Below the pieces are notes generated by a model. The model had not been told where the DNA came from. It did not search any database and saw only the letters and a list, made by a program, of their open reading frames with translations. Below, one piece after another: positions 1-9,824 of a DNA stretch of 64,000 bases. Source of the DNA: Lancefieldella parvula DSM 20469. Its GTDB lineage: Bacteria; Actinomycetota; Coriobacteriia; Coriobacteriales; Atopobiaceae. The stretch spans positions 434,001-498,000 of the forward strand of contig NC_013203.1 of assembly GCF_000024225.1 (NCBI RefSeq). The letters are read 5' to 3'. Positions within the stretch are counted from its first letter, which is position 1; the number at the start of each line of letters is the position of its first letter. A program made the translations under genes and the position numbers.

Positions 1-2952
1 CAGCGTGTGGCTATTGCTCGTGCGTTGGTAAATGATCCAGAGATTCTACTGGCAGATGAGCCAACAGGTGCTCTTGACTCTTCAACGTCTGTACAAGTTA
101 TGGATCTGCTCAAAGAGGTAGCACAGGACCGTCTGGTCATCATGGTTACCCATAACCCTGAGTTAGCTCATCAGTATGCAACTCGTATTGTTGAGCTGGC
201 AGATGGTCAGATAACTGCTGACTCAGATCCATTTGATGTTGCAAGCGTTGCTCGTCGAGAAGCTAAGCCTTCTCGTAAAACCTCCATGTCGCTTTTAACT
301 GCATTGGGTCTCTCGTTTAATAACCTTATGACCAAAAAGGGTCGTACGCTTATGACGGCGTTTGCGGGTTCTATTGGCATTATTGGTATTGCGGCAATTC
401 TGGCGCTAGCAAATGGAACAAACGAATATATTAAAAAGATTGAGGAGGATACGCTTTCAATGTATCCTCTGACTATCTCTGAGCAGGCTGTTAATATTTC
501 TTCGTTTATATCGGGAAGTGGAAGTAGTTCTGACTCGGCTGACTCTCAAGGTCAAAGTGTCCAGAGTGAGATGACACAGAATCAGAAAAATGCAGAAGCT
601 GCAAAGTTAGAAAATCAGCCTGCTGAAGGTGCTATCCCTACAAATAACAGACTGGGAATGCGGGCGGAAAGTATTGGTTCTAATGATTTGACCAGCCTGA
701 AGGCATTTCTCGACAAAAATGGTGATGACATTAATACGTATGCCAGCGCTATTACGTATGGTTATTCTGTCAGTCCCTTTATTTACCTGCCCGCAGGTGC
801 TGATTCCAACTCTTCTGATCCTGTTCAGGTTCAGCCAGACGTTACCTTTTCCAAGGTATCTCCTAAGATTCCGTCATATAATCCGCTTGCTTCTTTTGTG
901 AGTACTACACTTTTTAATGAGCTTCCGGATAATCCTTCTATTTACGAAGATAGCTACACTGTTCGTGCTGGTAGATGGCCCACTGCTTGGAATGAAGCTG
1001 TTTTGGTATTGCGTCCAAATGGCACCATAGATGACTTTTTGGAGTACACACTTGGCCTACGTGACTATGCTGGTCTGCGCTCTACCGTTGATAAAATTGC
1101 AAATGGAGAATCCGGCACTATTGAAGAGTCCAATAGCAGGTACACCTACGAACAGCTGATGTCCCCAACGTTTAAGCTGGTTATGCCCAATCAACGTTAT
1201 GTATGGGACGGTAATCTTGGTGTCTGGACGGATAAGTCCGACGATCAGACGTACATGAATGATCTCATTTCCAATGCGCCTGACCTGCATATTGTTGGTG
1301 TTGTTCAGGCAAAAGATCCAACAACTACAGGAGCGCTTTCTGAAGGTATTTACTACACGCCGCAACTGACTCAGAAGATGATTTCTGACGCAAAAGCTTC
1401 TCCTATTGTTCAGGATCAGATGAATCGCCCAGATGTTGATGTTTTCACAGGTAAGACCTTTGAGGACGAGAAGAACGGTCAAACTTCAGAGGGACTTTCA
1501 ATTGGTTCCCTCATTTCCGTTGATTCAAATGTGCTGTCTTCGGCGTTTAACTTTAATCCACAAGCATTGAGCTTCTCGTCAATTAATCTGTCCGGTTTGG
1601 ATATGTCCTCGCTTGACCTTTCTGACGTGCAGTTACCTGCTTTTGATCCCTCGCAGCTTAATCTGTCTGATAGCGATGTTCTGTCTTCCGTCACATCTTC
1701 ACTTGATCCATCTGCGTTAGCCGCAGCTTTCCCAGAGCTCTCCGCAGCAGACATTCAGCAGATTCTTTCTGGCATTACCGTTAACTTCAAACCAGGCGGA
1801 CAGGCTGCTATTTCTTCTCTCATGGGTACTATTGCTCTTGGTTGGAATTCTTGGAGCGCAGCTAATCCTGGTAAGACCATGGCTGACTATCTTGCCACAG
1901 ATCAGGTACGCACTCAGATTGTGAACACTGTTTCTTCTGCGATTGATACTGATGATTTGCAGAAACAGTTGGTTACTGCTTTGGCAAATAAGTTGGGCAC
2001 CAATCCAGACCTTCCAAGTGTCCAAGCTGAGGTTTCTCAGCGACTTATGAGCGCGTATCAATCACAGATTGCAAGTGCACTTTCTGCAGCTATTACGCGT
2101 GCTATGAGTGCTTACGTGCAGTCCGCGCTAACCAGTGTAATGACTCAAGTGGCCTCGAGAATGCAAAATCAGATTGCAGGCGCTTTAAATTCAGCTATGC
2201 AGGGCGTTATGGCAAATATGTCCAATGCCATGCAGATAGATAAAGCAACGCTGGCAAGTGCTTTTAAGCTCAATGCTGATCCGTCGCAGCTGACAGCCAT
2301 TGCTGCGTCAATGCTTAGAGCGAAACCTGCTACGTATGAGTCAAATCTTACCAAGATGGGATATGCGGACCTTAATAAGCCCACGTCAATTAATATTTAT
2401 CCTAAAGATTTTGCAAGCAAAGAGAAGATTGTTGAAATTCTTAACAAGTATAATGCGGATGCAAAAGCTGCTGGCGAAGAGTCTAAGGTGGTTACGTATA
2501 CCGATCTTGTTGGCGCTCTGATGAGTTCCGTCACGCTGATTGTTGACATGATCTCGGCGATGCTGATTGCATTTGTATCTATCTCGCTTGTTGTTTCTAG
2601 CATAATGATTGGCATTATTACGTTTATCTCGGTGCTTGAGCGCAAAAAGGAGATTGGTATCTTGCGTTCTATTGGTGCTTCCAGGCGAGATATTGCCAAT
2701 GTATTTAACGCAGAGACGTTTATTGAAGGTCTTATTTCTGGTGTTATGGGTATTGCCATTACACAGATGCTTATTTTGCCCGCAAATGCCGTGGTAAAAG
2801 CTATGTTTAACGTAGATAATTTGGTTGTTTTGCCACTTAACGGTGCACTCATTTTGATTATGATTAGTGTTGTGCTGACGCTTCTTGCAGGTCTTATTCC
2901 TGCAGGTAGAGCAGCTAAGTCTGATCCAGTTCAGGCGCTTAGAAGCGAGTAG
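1..2952 (+). CDS. MacB-like ABC exporter, ATPase-permease fusion (5' truncated)
   Basis: The frame is open from base 1, so the start lies outside the window. The first ~70 residues are the end of an ABC ATPase: QRVAIARAL just after the signature, Walker [13 protein letters not shown] and switch-region MVTHN. An FtsX/MacB-type permease follows. It has one membrane segment near residue 110-135, a very large extracytoplasmic region of about 700 residues rich in Ser/Gln/Ala (including SLD/LDL repeats), and three C-terminal membrane segments. The [13 protein letters not shown] loop between segments is the usual permease coupling motif. MacB/LolD-type systems use periplasmic or extracellular mechanical transmission to export peptides, drugs or lipoproteins; the substrate here is unknown. 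The outer domain is far larger than in standard MacB (about 650 aa in total). Confidence 0.87.
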   Translation, partial: QRVAIARALVNDPEILLADEPTGALDSSTSVQVMDLLKEVAQDRLVIMVTHNPELAHQYATRIVELADGQITADSDPFDVASVARREAKPSRKTSMSLLTALGLSFNNLMTKKGRTLMTAFAGSIGIIGIAAILALANGTNEYIKKIEEDTLSMYPLTISEQAVNISSFISGSGSSSDSADSQGQSVQSEMTQNQKNAEAAKLENQPAEGAIPTNNRLGMRAESIGSNDLTSLKAFLDKNGDDINTYASAITYGYSVSPFIYLPAGADSNSSDPVQVQPDVTFSKVSPKIPSYNPLASFVSTTLFNELPDNPSIYEDSYTVRAGRWPTAWNEAVLVLRPNGTIDDFLEYTLGLRDYAGLRSTVDKIANGESGTIEESNSRYTYEQLMSPTFKLVMPNQRYVWDGNLGVWTDKSDDQTYMNDLISNAPDLHIVGVVQAKDPTTTGALSEGIYYTPQLTQKMISDAKASPIVQDQMNRPDVDVFTGKTFEDEKNGQTSEGLSIGSLISVDSNVLSSAFNFNPQALSFSSINLSGLDMSSLDLSDVQLPAFDPSQLNLSDSDVLSSVTSSLDPSALAAAFPELSAADIQQILSGITVNFKPGGQAAISSLMGTIALGWNSWSAANPGKTMADYLATDQVRTQIVNTVSSAIDTDDLQKQLVTALANKLGTNPDLPSVQAEVSQRLMSAYQSQIASALSAAITRAMSAYVQSALTSVMTQVASRMQNQIAGALNSAMQGVMANMSNAMQIDKATLASAFKLNADPSQLTAIAASMLRAKPATYESNLTKMGYADLNKPTSINIYPKDFASKEKIVEILNKYNADAKAAGEESKVVTYTDLVGALMSSVTLIVDMISAMLIAFVSISLVVSSIMIGIITFISVLERKKEIGILRSIGASRRDIANVFNAETFIEGLISGVMGIAITQMLILPANAVVKAMFNVDNLVVLPLNGALILIMISVVLTLLAGLIPAGRAAKSDPVQALRSE

Positions 2953-3020
2953 TCCATCACTGAAGTGTGTTGCCTGACGAGAAGAACGTCTAGCCGTACG
3001 GTATTACCTCACAAGAAAAT

Positions 3021-3046
3021 CCCTGTCATGTATATGCATGACAGGG
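3021..3046. terminator. Bidirectional rho-independent terminator
   Basis: A perfect 10-bp stem (CCCTGTCATG / CATGACAGGG) with loop TATATG lies between convergent genes. CTTTTA follows on the plus side and AAAAT precedes it, giving a U-run on the minus transcript. Confidence 0.85.
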
Positions 3047-3075
3047 CTTTTACGTTGCTGGTATTACGAGCGAAT

Positions 3076-6033
3076 TTAATTCACCTGATCGCCAAAGAGG
3101 TCAACAACCTTAAGATCAAGCTTGGAAGCTTCAATGGCGTCTTTTGCACCAAAGACAACAACCGAGAGGTCATCATGGCTTTGAGGTATAGTGTTTCCTA
3201 GCTCTTTGATGTCTTCAACCTGGGCGTGAAGGATCTTCTCGCGAAGTTTAAGAAGACGCTCTGGATCACGATGGTTGAAGTATTCAATGTCCTGTCTGCG
3301 AGCAAGCATACGAGCGGGAACAGGAGCGTCAACGCCAGCAACAGAGGCAACTACGTAGCCCTCAAACTCGTCCTGGTCTGGAGTCCATTTAGAGAGCCAA
3401 CTACCCGCACCAACATAGCGGTCAAGGGTTGCATCAAGCGAGGGATCTCGATAGGAGACAAAGCTCTGCAAGCCAGCGATGGAGTTTCTGAACATGACGC
3501 CATAAGCGCCGCCCTTGACGCGGACCTCGTTCCACAGGTAGTCAAGGCCCAAAACTTTGGTAGCAATAAGCCAGTCACCCTGCTGTTCATTGGTTGCATG
3601 GGCAACGTTTGGATAGGAGAGACCAACATAAGAGACATTTGATGGAATGATATATGCCACGCGCTGTAGTTTGCCCTCAGGGACAACAAGCGTTGACCTT
3701 GCGCTGTCGGCTTGCGATTCATTACTTTTCTTGAGGTTGAGATCTCCTGCCACTTTCCAGAATGCGTCTCGACTTTGCATGGAGCCAGTAAAGCTGACGG
3801 TAACGTTATCTACGCGGAAAATTTTGTGGGTTAGTGCATCTAAGTCTTTTGCAAGCTGAGGAGCACGCTGATTCCAGTTGGAAAGCAGGTTTTTTAGGTA
3901 CTCGTAGAAGCCAACACCCGCCAGCGCATCATTTACGCGACTAGCGGCAGAATACGAGGTCAAAGCCTTATTTTGCGCAGCTGTATGACCAGCACCTACA
4001 AAGTACTGCTCTTGCGCAATACGACGCTGAGTCAGGATGTTTTTTAGACGGTTTAGGTCATCAAAACGCGTGCTGGACCAGACCTCAGAAGGAATGCTTG
4101 CAAGTTCTTCGGTTTTCTCGGTGAGTGCACTAGCTGCAACAATAAAAGCAGGGTATGCCTGGTCAAGTGTGTCTTGATCGTAGATATCTGTGAAGAACGA
4201 GAGATGACCAAGGTTGCTCTCAATAAGAATATCCAGCTCAGATGCAGTGTGAGCAGCTGTATCAAGCTTGCCCAGTACCTCAGCAAGAACACCAACAAGC
4301 GGCAGTTCCTCAAAGGTAACCGCGTGAGTCAAATCAAAATAATGGTAGACGTAGTCAATGCCGTGAGTGTCCAGCTCGTGTGCAACGCAAGGCAGGGGAG
4401 CCTTAACTTCAAAGCCAGCAGGGCGCTCTCTACCTGCACCAATATCACTGAGCGAGAGGGACGGAAGCTTGGCAAGATCTTCTGGAGCGTCAGGTGTTTC
4501 TTGCTCCAGACGGAGCGCCTCAACTTCTGCACGAATCTTCTCGACGTCTTTATCGGTAAGTGTGGAGCGAAGCTGTTCCAGCTCGGTGGCTTCTTCTTGG
4601 GCATCTCCCTCGTCTGTGGGAACAAGCTCGACCTGAGCTGCATGTTTGCTATTGCAGATAAGCTCTAGCAGCAGCTTCTCAAAGCCCCTTTGAGCTGCAA
4701 GTTCTTTGACGTAAGCAATGGCGTCCTCGTAGCGGATGTAGTCTAGAGGGCGCGCATCGTCGTAGAGCCAGCTTGAAAGCGAACGCAGCGTGTATTCAAT
4801 ACCGTTTGAGTAAGGCTGATCATTTTCGCGCAGGTTAAACTCTGCAAGTGCAATGGAAGCGCTGAGCTTCTTTTGATTAATGCCTTCGGTAGCAATTTTT
4901 TGGCAGGTTGATTCTACAAGCTCACGGAACTTTTGAGCTGCACCCTTTTTAAGACCTTTGAGCTGCAAGAAGAGCATAGGTTGTGCAAGATCATCGGAAA
5001 GGTAGTAGCTAAAATCATCACCTAGCTCTGCGTCAAGAATTGCGCGTTTGAGCGGAGATTCATTGGAGCCCATGAGGGTATCAAACAGGATATCTGCTGC
5101 CATCATTTTGTTGCGCTGGTCTGGTGTTCCAAGTACGTAGCCTAGGCCAACGCTGGAGTTGTCGGCTGTGGTGTTCATGTGGATCTGGCAAGGCTTGGGC
5201 AGCACGGGTGTCTGTAGGTTAAGCGGATTTGGAGCACCTGCATCGCGTTTCTCGGCAGCTGCAAACCTCTGGGCAATAAAAGAGAGCTCACGCTCGCAAT
5301 CAAGATCGCCATAGAGGAAGGTGTAGCTGTTAGAGAGGTCATAGTGGCGAGCGTGGGCGTCCAGGAAGTTCTCGTAGGTGAGCTTAGGGATTGCGCGAGG
5401 CTTGCCGCCGGACTCTTTACCGTAGGCAGTGTCAGGGAAGAGAGCTTCGCTGACAGAATCATAGAGCACGCGATCAGGATTAGAGAGTGCGCCTTTCATC
5501 TCGTTAAAGACAACACCGTTATAACTCAGATTTCCCTGGTCATCAGCCTCTAGGTGCCAGCCTTCCTGTTCAAAGATGCGCTTGCGTTTATAGATTGCAG
5601 GGTGCAAGACGGCGTCTAGGTACACACTCATAAGGTTTTCCAGGTCAGCTACGTTAGTGCTAGCCACAGGGTAAACCGTTTTGTCAGGGTAGGTCATCGC
5701 GTTCAAGAATGTCTGCATAGAGGTTTTGAGCAGGTTAACAAAAGGCTCCTTAACAGGATAGGCATCGGATCCGCAGAGAACCGAGTGCTCCAGGATGTGG
5801 AAGACGCCCGTGTGATCTACAGGAGGTGTCTTAAACGCAATAGCAAATGAGCGATTGTCGTCGTCACAGGCAAACCACATAAGGCGTCCGCCCGTGGGAA
5901 CGTGCTTGAAAATGTATGCATAGCCAGAAATCTCGTTAACCCACTCAGCCGAGATTATCTCAAAGCTTTTGTCTTCTGCATGAAGCGTGCCAACAGAAAA
6001 CGCGCTGTCCATCTGTAAATATTTGGATGTCAT
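3076..6033 (-). CDS. M16C family zinc peptidase (presequence-protease/insulinase-like)
   Basis: About 985 residues. The N-terminal domain has the inverted zinc motif HILEH, with the distal Glu in VVFNEMKGALSNPD about 75 residues later, as in PreP/Cym1-type M16C peptidases. Length and the two-halved clamshell architecture fit that family, which degrades unstructured peptides. There is no signal peptide, so it is probably cytosolic. The frame stays open to an ATG at 6108. I prefer 6033 (MTSKYL) because homology-like sequence begins soon after and the 25-residue extension has no ribosome site, though the site before 6033 is also weak. It stands alone between a convergent terminator and a divergent transporter. 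Confidence 0.9.
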   Translation of the reverse strand: MTSKYLQMDSAFSVGTLHAEDKSFEIISAEWVNEISGYAYIFKHVPTGGRLMWFACDDDNRSFAIAFKTPPVDHTGVFHILEHSVLCGSDAYPVKEPFVNLLKTSMQTFLNAMTYPDKTVYPVASTNVADLENLMSVYLDAVLHPAIYKRKRIFEQEGWHLEADDQGNLSYNGVVFNEMKGALSNPDRVLYDSVSEALFPDTAYGKESGGKPRAIPKLTYENFLDAHARHYDLSNSYTFLYGDLDCERELSFIAQRFAAAEKRDAGAPNPLNLQTPVLPKPCQIHMNTTADNSSVGLGYVLGTPDQRNKMMAADILFDTLMGSNESPLKRAILDAELGDDFSYYLSDDLAQPMLFLQLKGLKKGAAQKFRELVESTCQKIATEGINQKKLSASIALAEFNLRENDQPYSNGIEYTLRSLSSWLYDDARPLDYIRYEDAIAYVKELAAQRGFEKLLLELICNSKHAAQVELVPTDEGDAQEEATELEQLRSTLTDKDVEKIRAEVEALRLEQETPDAPEDLAKLPSLSLSDIGAGRERPAGFEVKAPLPCVAHELDTHGIDYVYHYFDLTHAVTFEELPLVGVLAEVLGKLDTAAHTASELDILIESNLGHLSFFTDIYDQDTLDQAYPAFIVAASALTEKTEELASIPSEVWSSTRFDDLNRLKNILTQRRIAQEQYFVGAGHTAAQNKALTSYSAASRVNDALAGVGFYEYLKNLLSNWNQRAPQLAKDLDALTHKIFRVDNVTVSFTGSMQSRDAFWKVAGDLNLKKSNESQADSARSTLVVPEGKLQRVAYIIPSNVSYVGLSYPNVAHATNEQQGDWLIATKVLGLDYLWNEVRVKGGAYGVMFRNSIAGLQSFVSYRDPSLDATLDRYVGAGSWLSKWTPDQDEFEGYVVASVAGVDAPVPARMLARRQDIEYFNHRDPERLLKLREKILHAQVEDIKELGNTIPQSHDDLSVVVFGAKDAIEASKLDLKVVDLFGDQVN

Positions 6034-6228
6034 AAGCTGCCAATCTATACGAAAACTTACGTGAGCAGTAATGCCGTTTTTGGACCATCTTGTCCCTTCC
6101 AGAGCCATTTAAAGACTTGAGACTCTATACGGAGTAGGTCAAGAAGAATTTTTGTTATTGTGATACTACCGTGACATAGAAAAAGTGACGCTTGTATCCG
6201 TATTTTGTAATGAAAGATTTATACCCAG

Positions 6229-7224
6229 ATGAATGATTTCATTTCTAGTGAGAGTAGTGTGGAGCCCTCTAAAATCACAGACGGTGCAAAGACTGCAGTA
6301 GAAGATGAAGTACTTGGCAGCGATGATGCTGAAATAACACCTGATAACAAAAAGAAAATTTACCGAGGAATGTTGTTTGTCCTGATTGGAGGGGCTTCCT
6401 GGGGTGCATTTGGAACAGCTGCAAAATATCTGTTAGATACCTATCACGTTGATCCGATGTGGTTGATTGATATTCGTGAGCTTTGTGCCTGCTGGTTATT
6501 CTTGGGAACTGCTTTTGCGTTTGATAGAAAAAATCTCATGACCGTTATTAGGCAGCCAAAAGAGCTGGCAAAGATTTTTGTGGTTAGTTTGTTTGCTATT
6601 CTTTTCTCTCAAGTTGCTTATATTTATGCAGTTAATGCTACTAATTCTGGAACTGCAACCATCATGCAGTCGTTGGGCATGTTGGGCGTTTTGGCCTTTG
6701 TCTGCGTGGTTGGCAGGCGTTGGCCTCGACGCCGTGAGATTCTTGGCATTGTTTTGGCGCTTATTGGCACCTATCTTTTGGTAACAGGAGGAAATCCTGG
6801 CAAGCTCAACCTGCCAACTGCAGGTATTTTCTGGGGTGTTATGTGTGCTTTTGCTCAGGCAGCTCTTTCTATTTTACCCAAGCCTCTGATGGAGAAGTGG
6901 GGTAGCTTTACTGTTAACGGATTAGCGTTTCTGTTTTCTGGCATGCTTATTGCCGTGTTTTATCAGCCTTGGAATCATATGCCTCAACTGGACGCCTTTG
7001 GCGTCTTGCTCGTAGTTATTGGTGTGTTTGTGGGAACCTTTTTGGCGTACGGCCTCTACCTGCAGGGCGTTAAGGATGCAGGTTCGCTCAGAGCTGTCCT
7101 TCTTGGTACTGTCGAGCCCCTTATGGCAACTATTACCACGGTATTGGTGCTTGGAACCACCTTTAGCATCGCCGACCTTATCGGTTTTGCTCTCATTCTT
7201 GCGATGGTCGTGCTCACCGCTTAG
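6229..7224 (+). CDS. EamA/DMT-superfamily permease
   Basis: 331 residues with about ten hydrophobic segments in two EamA repeats, after a ~45-residue hydrophilic, acidic N-terminus. The opening GGASWGAFGTAAKYLL and the central VNATNSGTATIMQSLGMLGVL are typical of RhaT/YdcZ-like drug-metabolite exporters. It is an inner-membrane transporter whose substrate cannot be inferred. The ribosome site before 6229 is poor; an internal ATG at 6370 starts exactly at the first membrane segment and is an alternative start. It ends 86 nt before a strong shared terminator. Confidence 0.85.
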   Translation: MNDFISSESSVEPSKITDGAKTAVEDEVLGSDDAEITPDNKKKIYRGMLFVLIGGASWGAFGTAAKYLLDTYHVDPMWLIDIRELCACWLFLGTAFAFDRKNLMTVIRQPKELAKIFVVSLFAILFSQVAYIYAVNATNSGTATIMQSLGMLGVLAFVCVVGRRWPRRREILGIVLALIGTYLLVTGGNPGKLNLPTAGIFWGVMCAFAQAALSILPKPLMEKWGSFTVNGLAFLFSGMLIAVFYQPWNHMPQLDAFGVLLVVIGVFVGTFLAYGLYLQGVKDAGSLRAVLLGTVEPLMATITTVLVLGTTFSIADLIGFALILAMVVLTA

Positions 7225-7250
7225 CCGCGTATGCAACGCTTTTCCGTCTG

Positions 7251-7273
7251 GCGAGAAACCCGTCCACTCCAAG
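7251..7273. repeat. Intergenic repeat copy A
   Basis: GCGAGAAACCCG-TC-CACTCCAAG recurs at 25212-25235 with GTG in place of TC in the middle. Both copies are intergenic and begin inside a TTCTCGC-type motif. Confidence 0.5.
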
Positions 7274-7310
7274 CTCAACCTAACCTACAAGTTCCTCTGC
7301 ACCCGACAAC

Positions 7311-7339
7311 AAAACCCCGCAGCTAAACTGCGGGGTTTT
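7311..7339. terminator. Bidirectional rho-independent terminator
   Basis: A perfect 12-bp stem AAAACCCCGCAG / CTGCGGGGTTTT with loop CTAAA. It has A and T tails on opposite sides, and so serves both the DMT permease and the convergent wall-hydrolase gene. Confidence 0.93.
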
Positions 7340-7370
7340 AACGTTCTTTAAAGACTATATAGCCAGAAGC

Positions 7371-8444
7371 TTAAATAAGTTCCATCTGCGTAAGAACTGC
7401 AGAGTACCAGCCGTTCGGATTTGCTGGGTTGTACTTTGCAGCGCCAGAAACAGAAAGCCTTCCGCCATAACCAGCAGCAAGACCAGCTGTATGATCCCAA
7501 ATAGCTTCTTCCCAGCTGCTCCAGCTTTCAGAACCCCAACCCCATGCGTTGTAGGAAAGGAAGTTATACCTTCCCTTTGTACTCTCAACTGCAGAAATAG
7601 CAGGTGAAAAACGTGGATCTACACCGTAGGCCCATGCAGCCTCAGCAAAGGTTGAACCATAGCCGGCAAGAGGAGAGCCAGAAAGATATGCATCAATTCG
7701 CGCGCCCCAAGAGCTTACAAAGTTGGTCTTATCGCTTGACCAGTCAACATTTTCTGCTGAAGGAGTTGATGGGGTAGTGACCTCAGTGGTGTTACCAGAA
7801 GCATTGGTAAAGGTTGATTCAGCAGAAGCTTCTTTGAGTGCTTCTGCAGCAGCGGCTGCTTCTGCTGCTGCTTGTTGAGCTTGCTCTGCCTGTAGTTTCT
7901 CTCTTGTTGCAATTGCTTCGTTCATAGCATCCTCAGCAGCCTTCTTCTGTTCTTCTGCCTCTGCCATCTGCGCATTTAAAGATGACTGAGTATTAGAAAG
8001 CTCTTTGCTTAGGTCAACCAGATGGTTGATAGCATCTGAATTTTTGTTTTGGATAATTTCAAGATACTGAACAACAGCAATCAAATCATTAAAGTTATCT
8101 GCTGATAAAAGTAGATCAATAATTCCCATGGAGCCTTGCTGCATGCGGTACATAGCTCTAATAGACTCTGCAGCTCTAATACGCTGCTCTGGGAGTTGCT
8201 GTTCAATTTCTGCAATGCGTGCCTCATTATCTGCAATCTGTTTTTGCAGTTCAGCTACGCGCTGGTTGGCAGCATCGTAATCAGAATTTGTCTGCTCTAC
8301 CTTGGCCTGGAGCTCTTCAAGAGTCTCTGCTTGAGCCTTTGAGACGCCAAACAAAAAGGTATTAACAACAAGCACTGTTGCGAGAAGTGCTGTCATAAGG
8401 CTAGAGCATGAAGGTAAGCGTCTGTGACGCATATGGTTGTTCAA
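7371..8444 (-). CDS. Secreted coiled-coil protein with lysozyme-like C-terminal domain
   Basis: A signal peptide (hydrophobic MTALLATVLVVNTFLF, then KAQA-ET) is followed by ~180 residues of coiled coil (PcsB/RipA-like, LEELQAKVEQ..), an Ala/Glu-rich linker and a ~115-residue C-terminal domain. That domain carries FSPAISAVESTKG and WGWGSESWSSWEEAI, the pattern of GH73/SLT-like glucosaminidases in which the Glu of AVEST is the probable catalytic acid. It is likely a peptidoglycan hydrolase acting at division. I chose TTG at 8444 because GGAGG sits 6 nt upstream; ATG 8432 (MRHRRLP) is the alternative, and the ATG at 8483 lacks a site. About 357 residues. Confidence 0.82.
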   Translation of the reverse strand: MNNHMRHRRLPSCSSLMTALLATVLVVNTFLFGVSKAQAETLEELQAKVEQTNSDYDAANQRVAELQKQIADNEARIAEIEQQLPEQRIRAAESIRAMYRMQQGSMGIIDLLLSADNFNDLIAVVQYLEIIQNKNSDAINHLVDLSKELSNTQSSLNAQMAEAEEQKKAAEDAMNEAIATREKLQAEQAQQAAAEAAAAAEALKEASAESTFTNASGNTTEVTTPSTPSAENVDWSSDKTNFVSSWGARIDAYLSGSPLAGYGSTFAEAAWAYGVDPRFSPAISAVESTKGRYNFLSYNAWGWGSESWSSWEEAIWDHTAGLAAGYGGRLSVSGAAKYNPANPNGWYSAVLTQMELI

Positions 8445-8516
8445 ATCGACCTCCGCGATTGGGGGCTTCCAATTAGTACGCATTTAGTACCGTCCGCTTA
8501 TTATTAGCTTCAAGCA

Positions 8517-8541
8517 TGAGGTCAGATAACACTTGACCTCA
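8517..8541. promoter_or_regulatory. Perfect 8-bp inverted repeat in a divergent intergenic region
   Basis: TGAGGTCA-N9-TGACCTCA lies between the divergent wall-hydrolase gene and uppP. It has no T-run, so an operator-like site is more likely than a terminator. Confidence 0.4.
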
Positions 8542-8738
8542 AAAATGCGCATAATCGCTTCTCTCCGCTCGTGCAAGGGTGTCAATTCTACCTGTTTTTG
8601 GCTTCAAATGCCAACTTTGCAGAAAACAAGGCACTTTTAATGTAGTAAAGTCGTTAAGTAAAATCGTGAACGGTAGAAAAAGAAAGGGCGAACGGATTAC
8701 GTACAATAGGTTTGTAATCAGTTCCCGAGGAGGTTTTA

Positions 8739-9671
8739 GTGGAGTCAGCAATTTTATGGATTGAAGCGCTTAAATCAGCGTTGTTTGGCGTAGTTGAGGG
8801 TATTACCGAGTGGCTACCTATCTCATCAACAGGTCATATGTTGCTGCTTAATCAGTTTCTACCACTCAACGTCTCTGAAGATTTTTGGAATATGTTTCTG
8901 GTAGTTATTCAGCTTGGCGCAATTCTTGCTGTTTGTGTAGGATTCTTCCACAAGCTCAATCCCTTCTCGCCAAAGAAATCTAAGGAAGAGAAGCGTTCTA
9001 CCTGGAAGCTCTGGGCAAAAGTGGTGGTTAGTTGCGTTCCTGCTGCAGCGATTGGCCTGCCGCTCAACGATTTTATTGAAGAGCACCTTGGAAGTCCTTT
9101 TGTTATCGCCGCAACTCTTATCTTTTACGGCATTATTTTTATTTTGCTTGAGCTACATCGCGAGAAGGTCGCCGCAACGGTAAAGGTTGAGGCACCTCGC
9201 GGAAAGCACATGCGTCCAGATGCTGGCGCATCCCTTAAGGCTTCTTCTGCCGACGATCTTGCTCGTGTAAAAGATATTGATAATCTGGACTGGAAGACCG
9301 CGCTTGGTATCGGCGTTTTCCAGGTACTTGCAATTGTTCCAGGTACTTCGAGGTCTGGCGCAACTATTCTTGGCGGTTTGGCGCTTGGTTGCTCTAGAGC
9401 AGTTGCCGCTGAGTTTACGTTCTTCTTGGCCATTCCAACTATGGCTGGCGCTTCTGCTTTAAGGCTTGTGCGCTACTTTATGAAGGGAAATACTTTCACT
9501 ACTCCTGAGGCACTTATTTTGAGTGTTGGTTGCCTAGTTGCCTTTATCGTGTCTCTTATTATGGTTCGTGCGCTCATGGGATATGTCCGCAAGCACGATT
9601 TCAAGCCTTTTGGTGTTTACCGAATTATCTTGGGTATTGCTGTGATTGCATATTTTCTGTTGGTTAAGTAG
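8739..9671 (+). CDS. uppP: Undecaprenyl-diphosphatase UppP (BacA)
   Basis: Dephosphorylates undecaprenyl diphosphate to recycle the lipid carrier for peptidoglycan synthesis; overexpression gives bacitracin resistance in many species. Diagnostic motifs are EGITEWLPISSTGHMLL (residues 20-36) and PGTSRSGAT (about 203-211). It is a polytopic membrane protein of 310 residues. It is longer than the usual ~270 because of a hydrophilic insert of ~45 residues (near residues 140-185) before the second repeat. The start is GTG, decided by GAGGAGG at 8727-8733. A single-gene unit ending in a strong hairpin. Confidence 0.95.
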   Translation: MESAILWIEALKSALFGVVEGITEWLPISSTGHMLLLNQFLPLNVSEDFWNMFLVVIQLGAILAVCVGFFHKLNPFSPKKSKEEKRSTWKLWAKVVVSCVPAAAIGLPLNDFIEEHLGSPFVIAATLIFYGIIFILLELHREKVAATVKVEAPRGKHMRPDAGASLKASSADDLARVKDIDNLDWKTALGIGVFQVLAIVPGTSRSGATILGGLALGCSRAVAAEFTFFLAIPTMAGASALRLVRYFMKGNTFTTPEALILSVGCLVAFIVSLIMVRALMGYVRKHDFKPFGVYRIILGIAVIAYFLLVK

Positions 9672-9704
9672 TTTTTACTGACAAACGCTACAACATATGT
9701 GTTC

Positions 9705-9731
9705 AAGCGCGGTGAGTTTCTCGCCGCGCTT
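9705..9731 (+). terminator. Rho-independent terminator of uppP
   Basis: A 12-bp stem AAGCGCGGTGAG / CTCGCCGCGCTT (one G-T pair) with loop TTT, then TCTTATTAT. The descending arm contains TTCTCGCC, the window-wide motif. Confidence 0.85.
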
Positions 9732-9824
9732 TCTTATTATGGAGCTAATAAAAACTTGCACAATTAATGTCTGGTTATCGGGGTACACTTTTAGTCTAAG
9801 AACGATTAACACAAGGATGGCGTA

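Noticed and set aside
3226-3642. 138-residue plus-strand ORF
   Set aside because: Antisense of the peptidase gene without a ribosome site.
4174-4668. 164-residue plus-strand ORF inside the M16C peptidase gene
   Set aside because: Antisense shadow with no family resemblance and no start signal.
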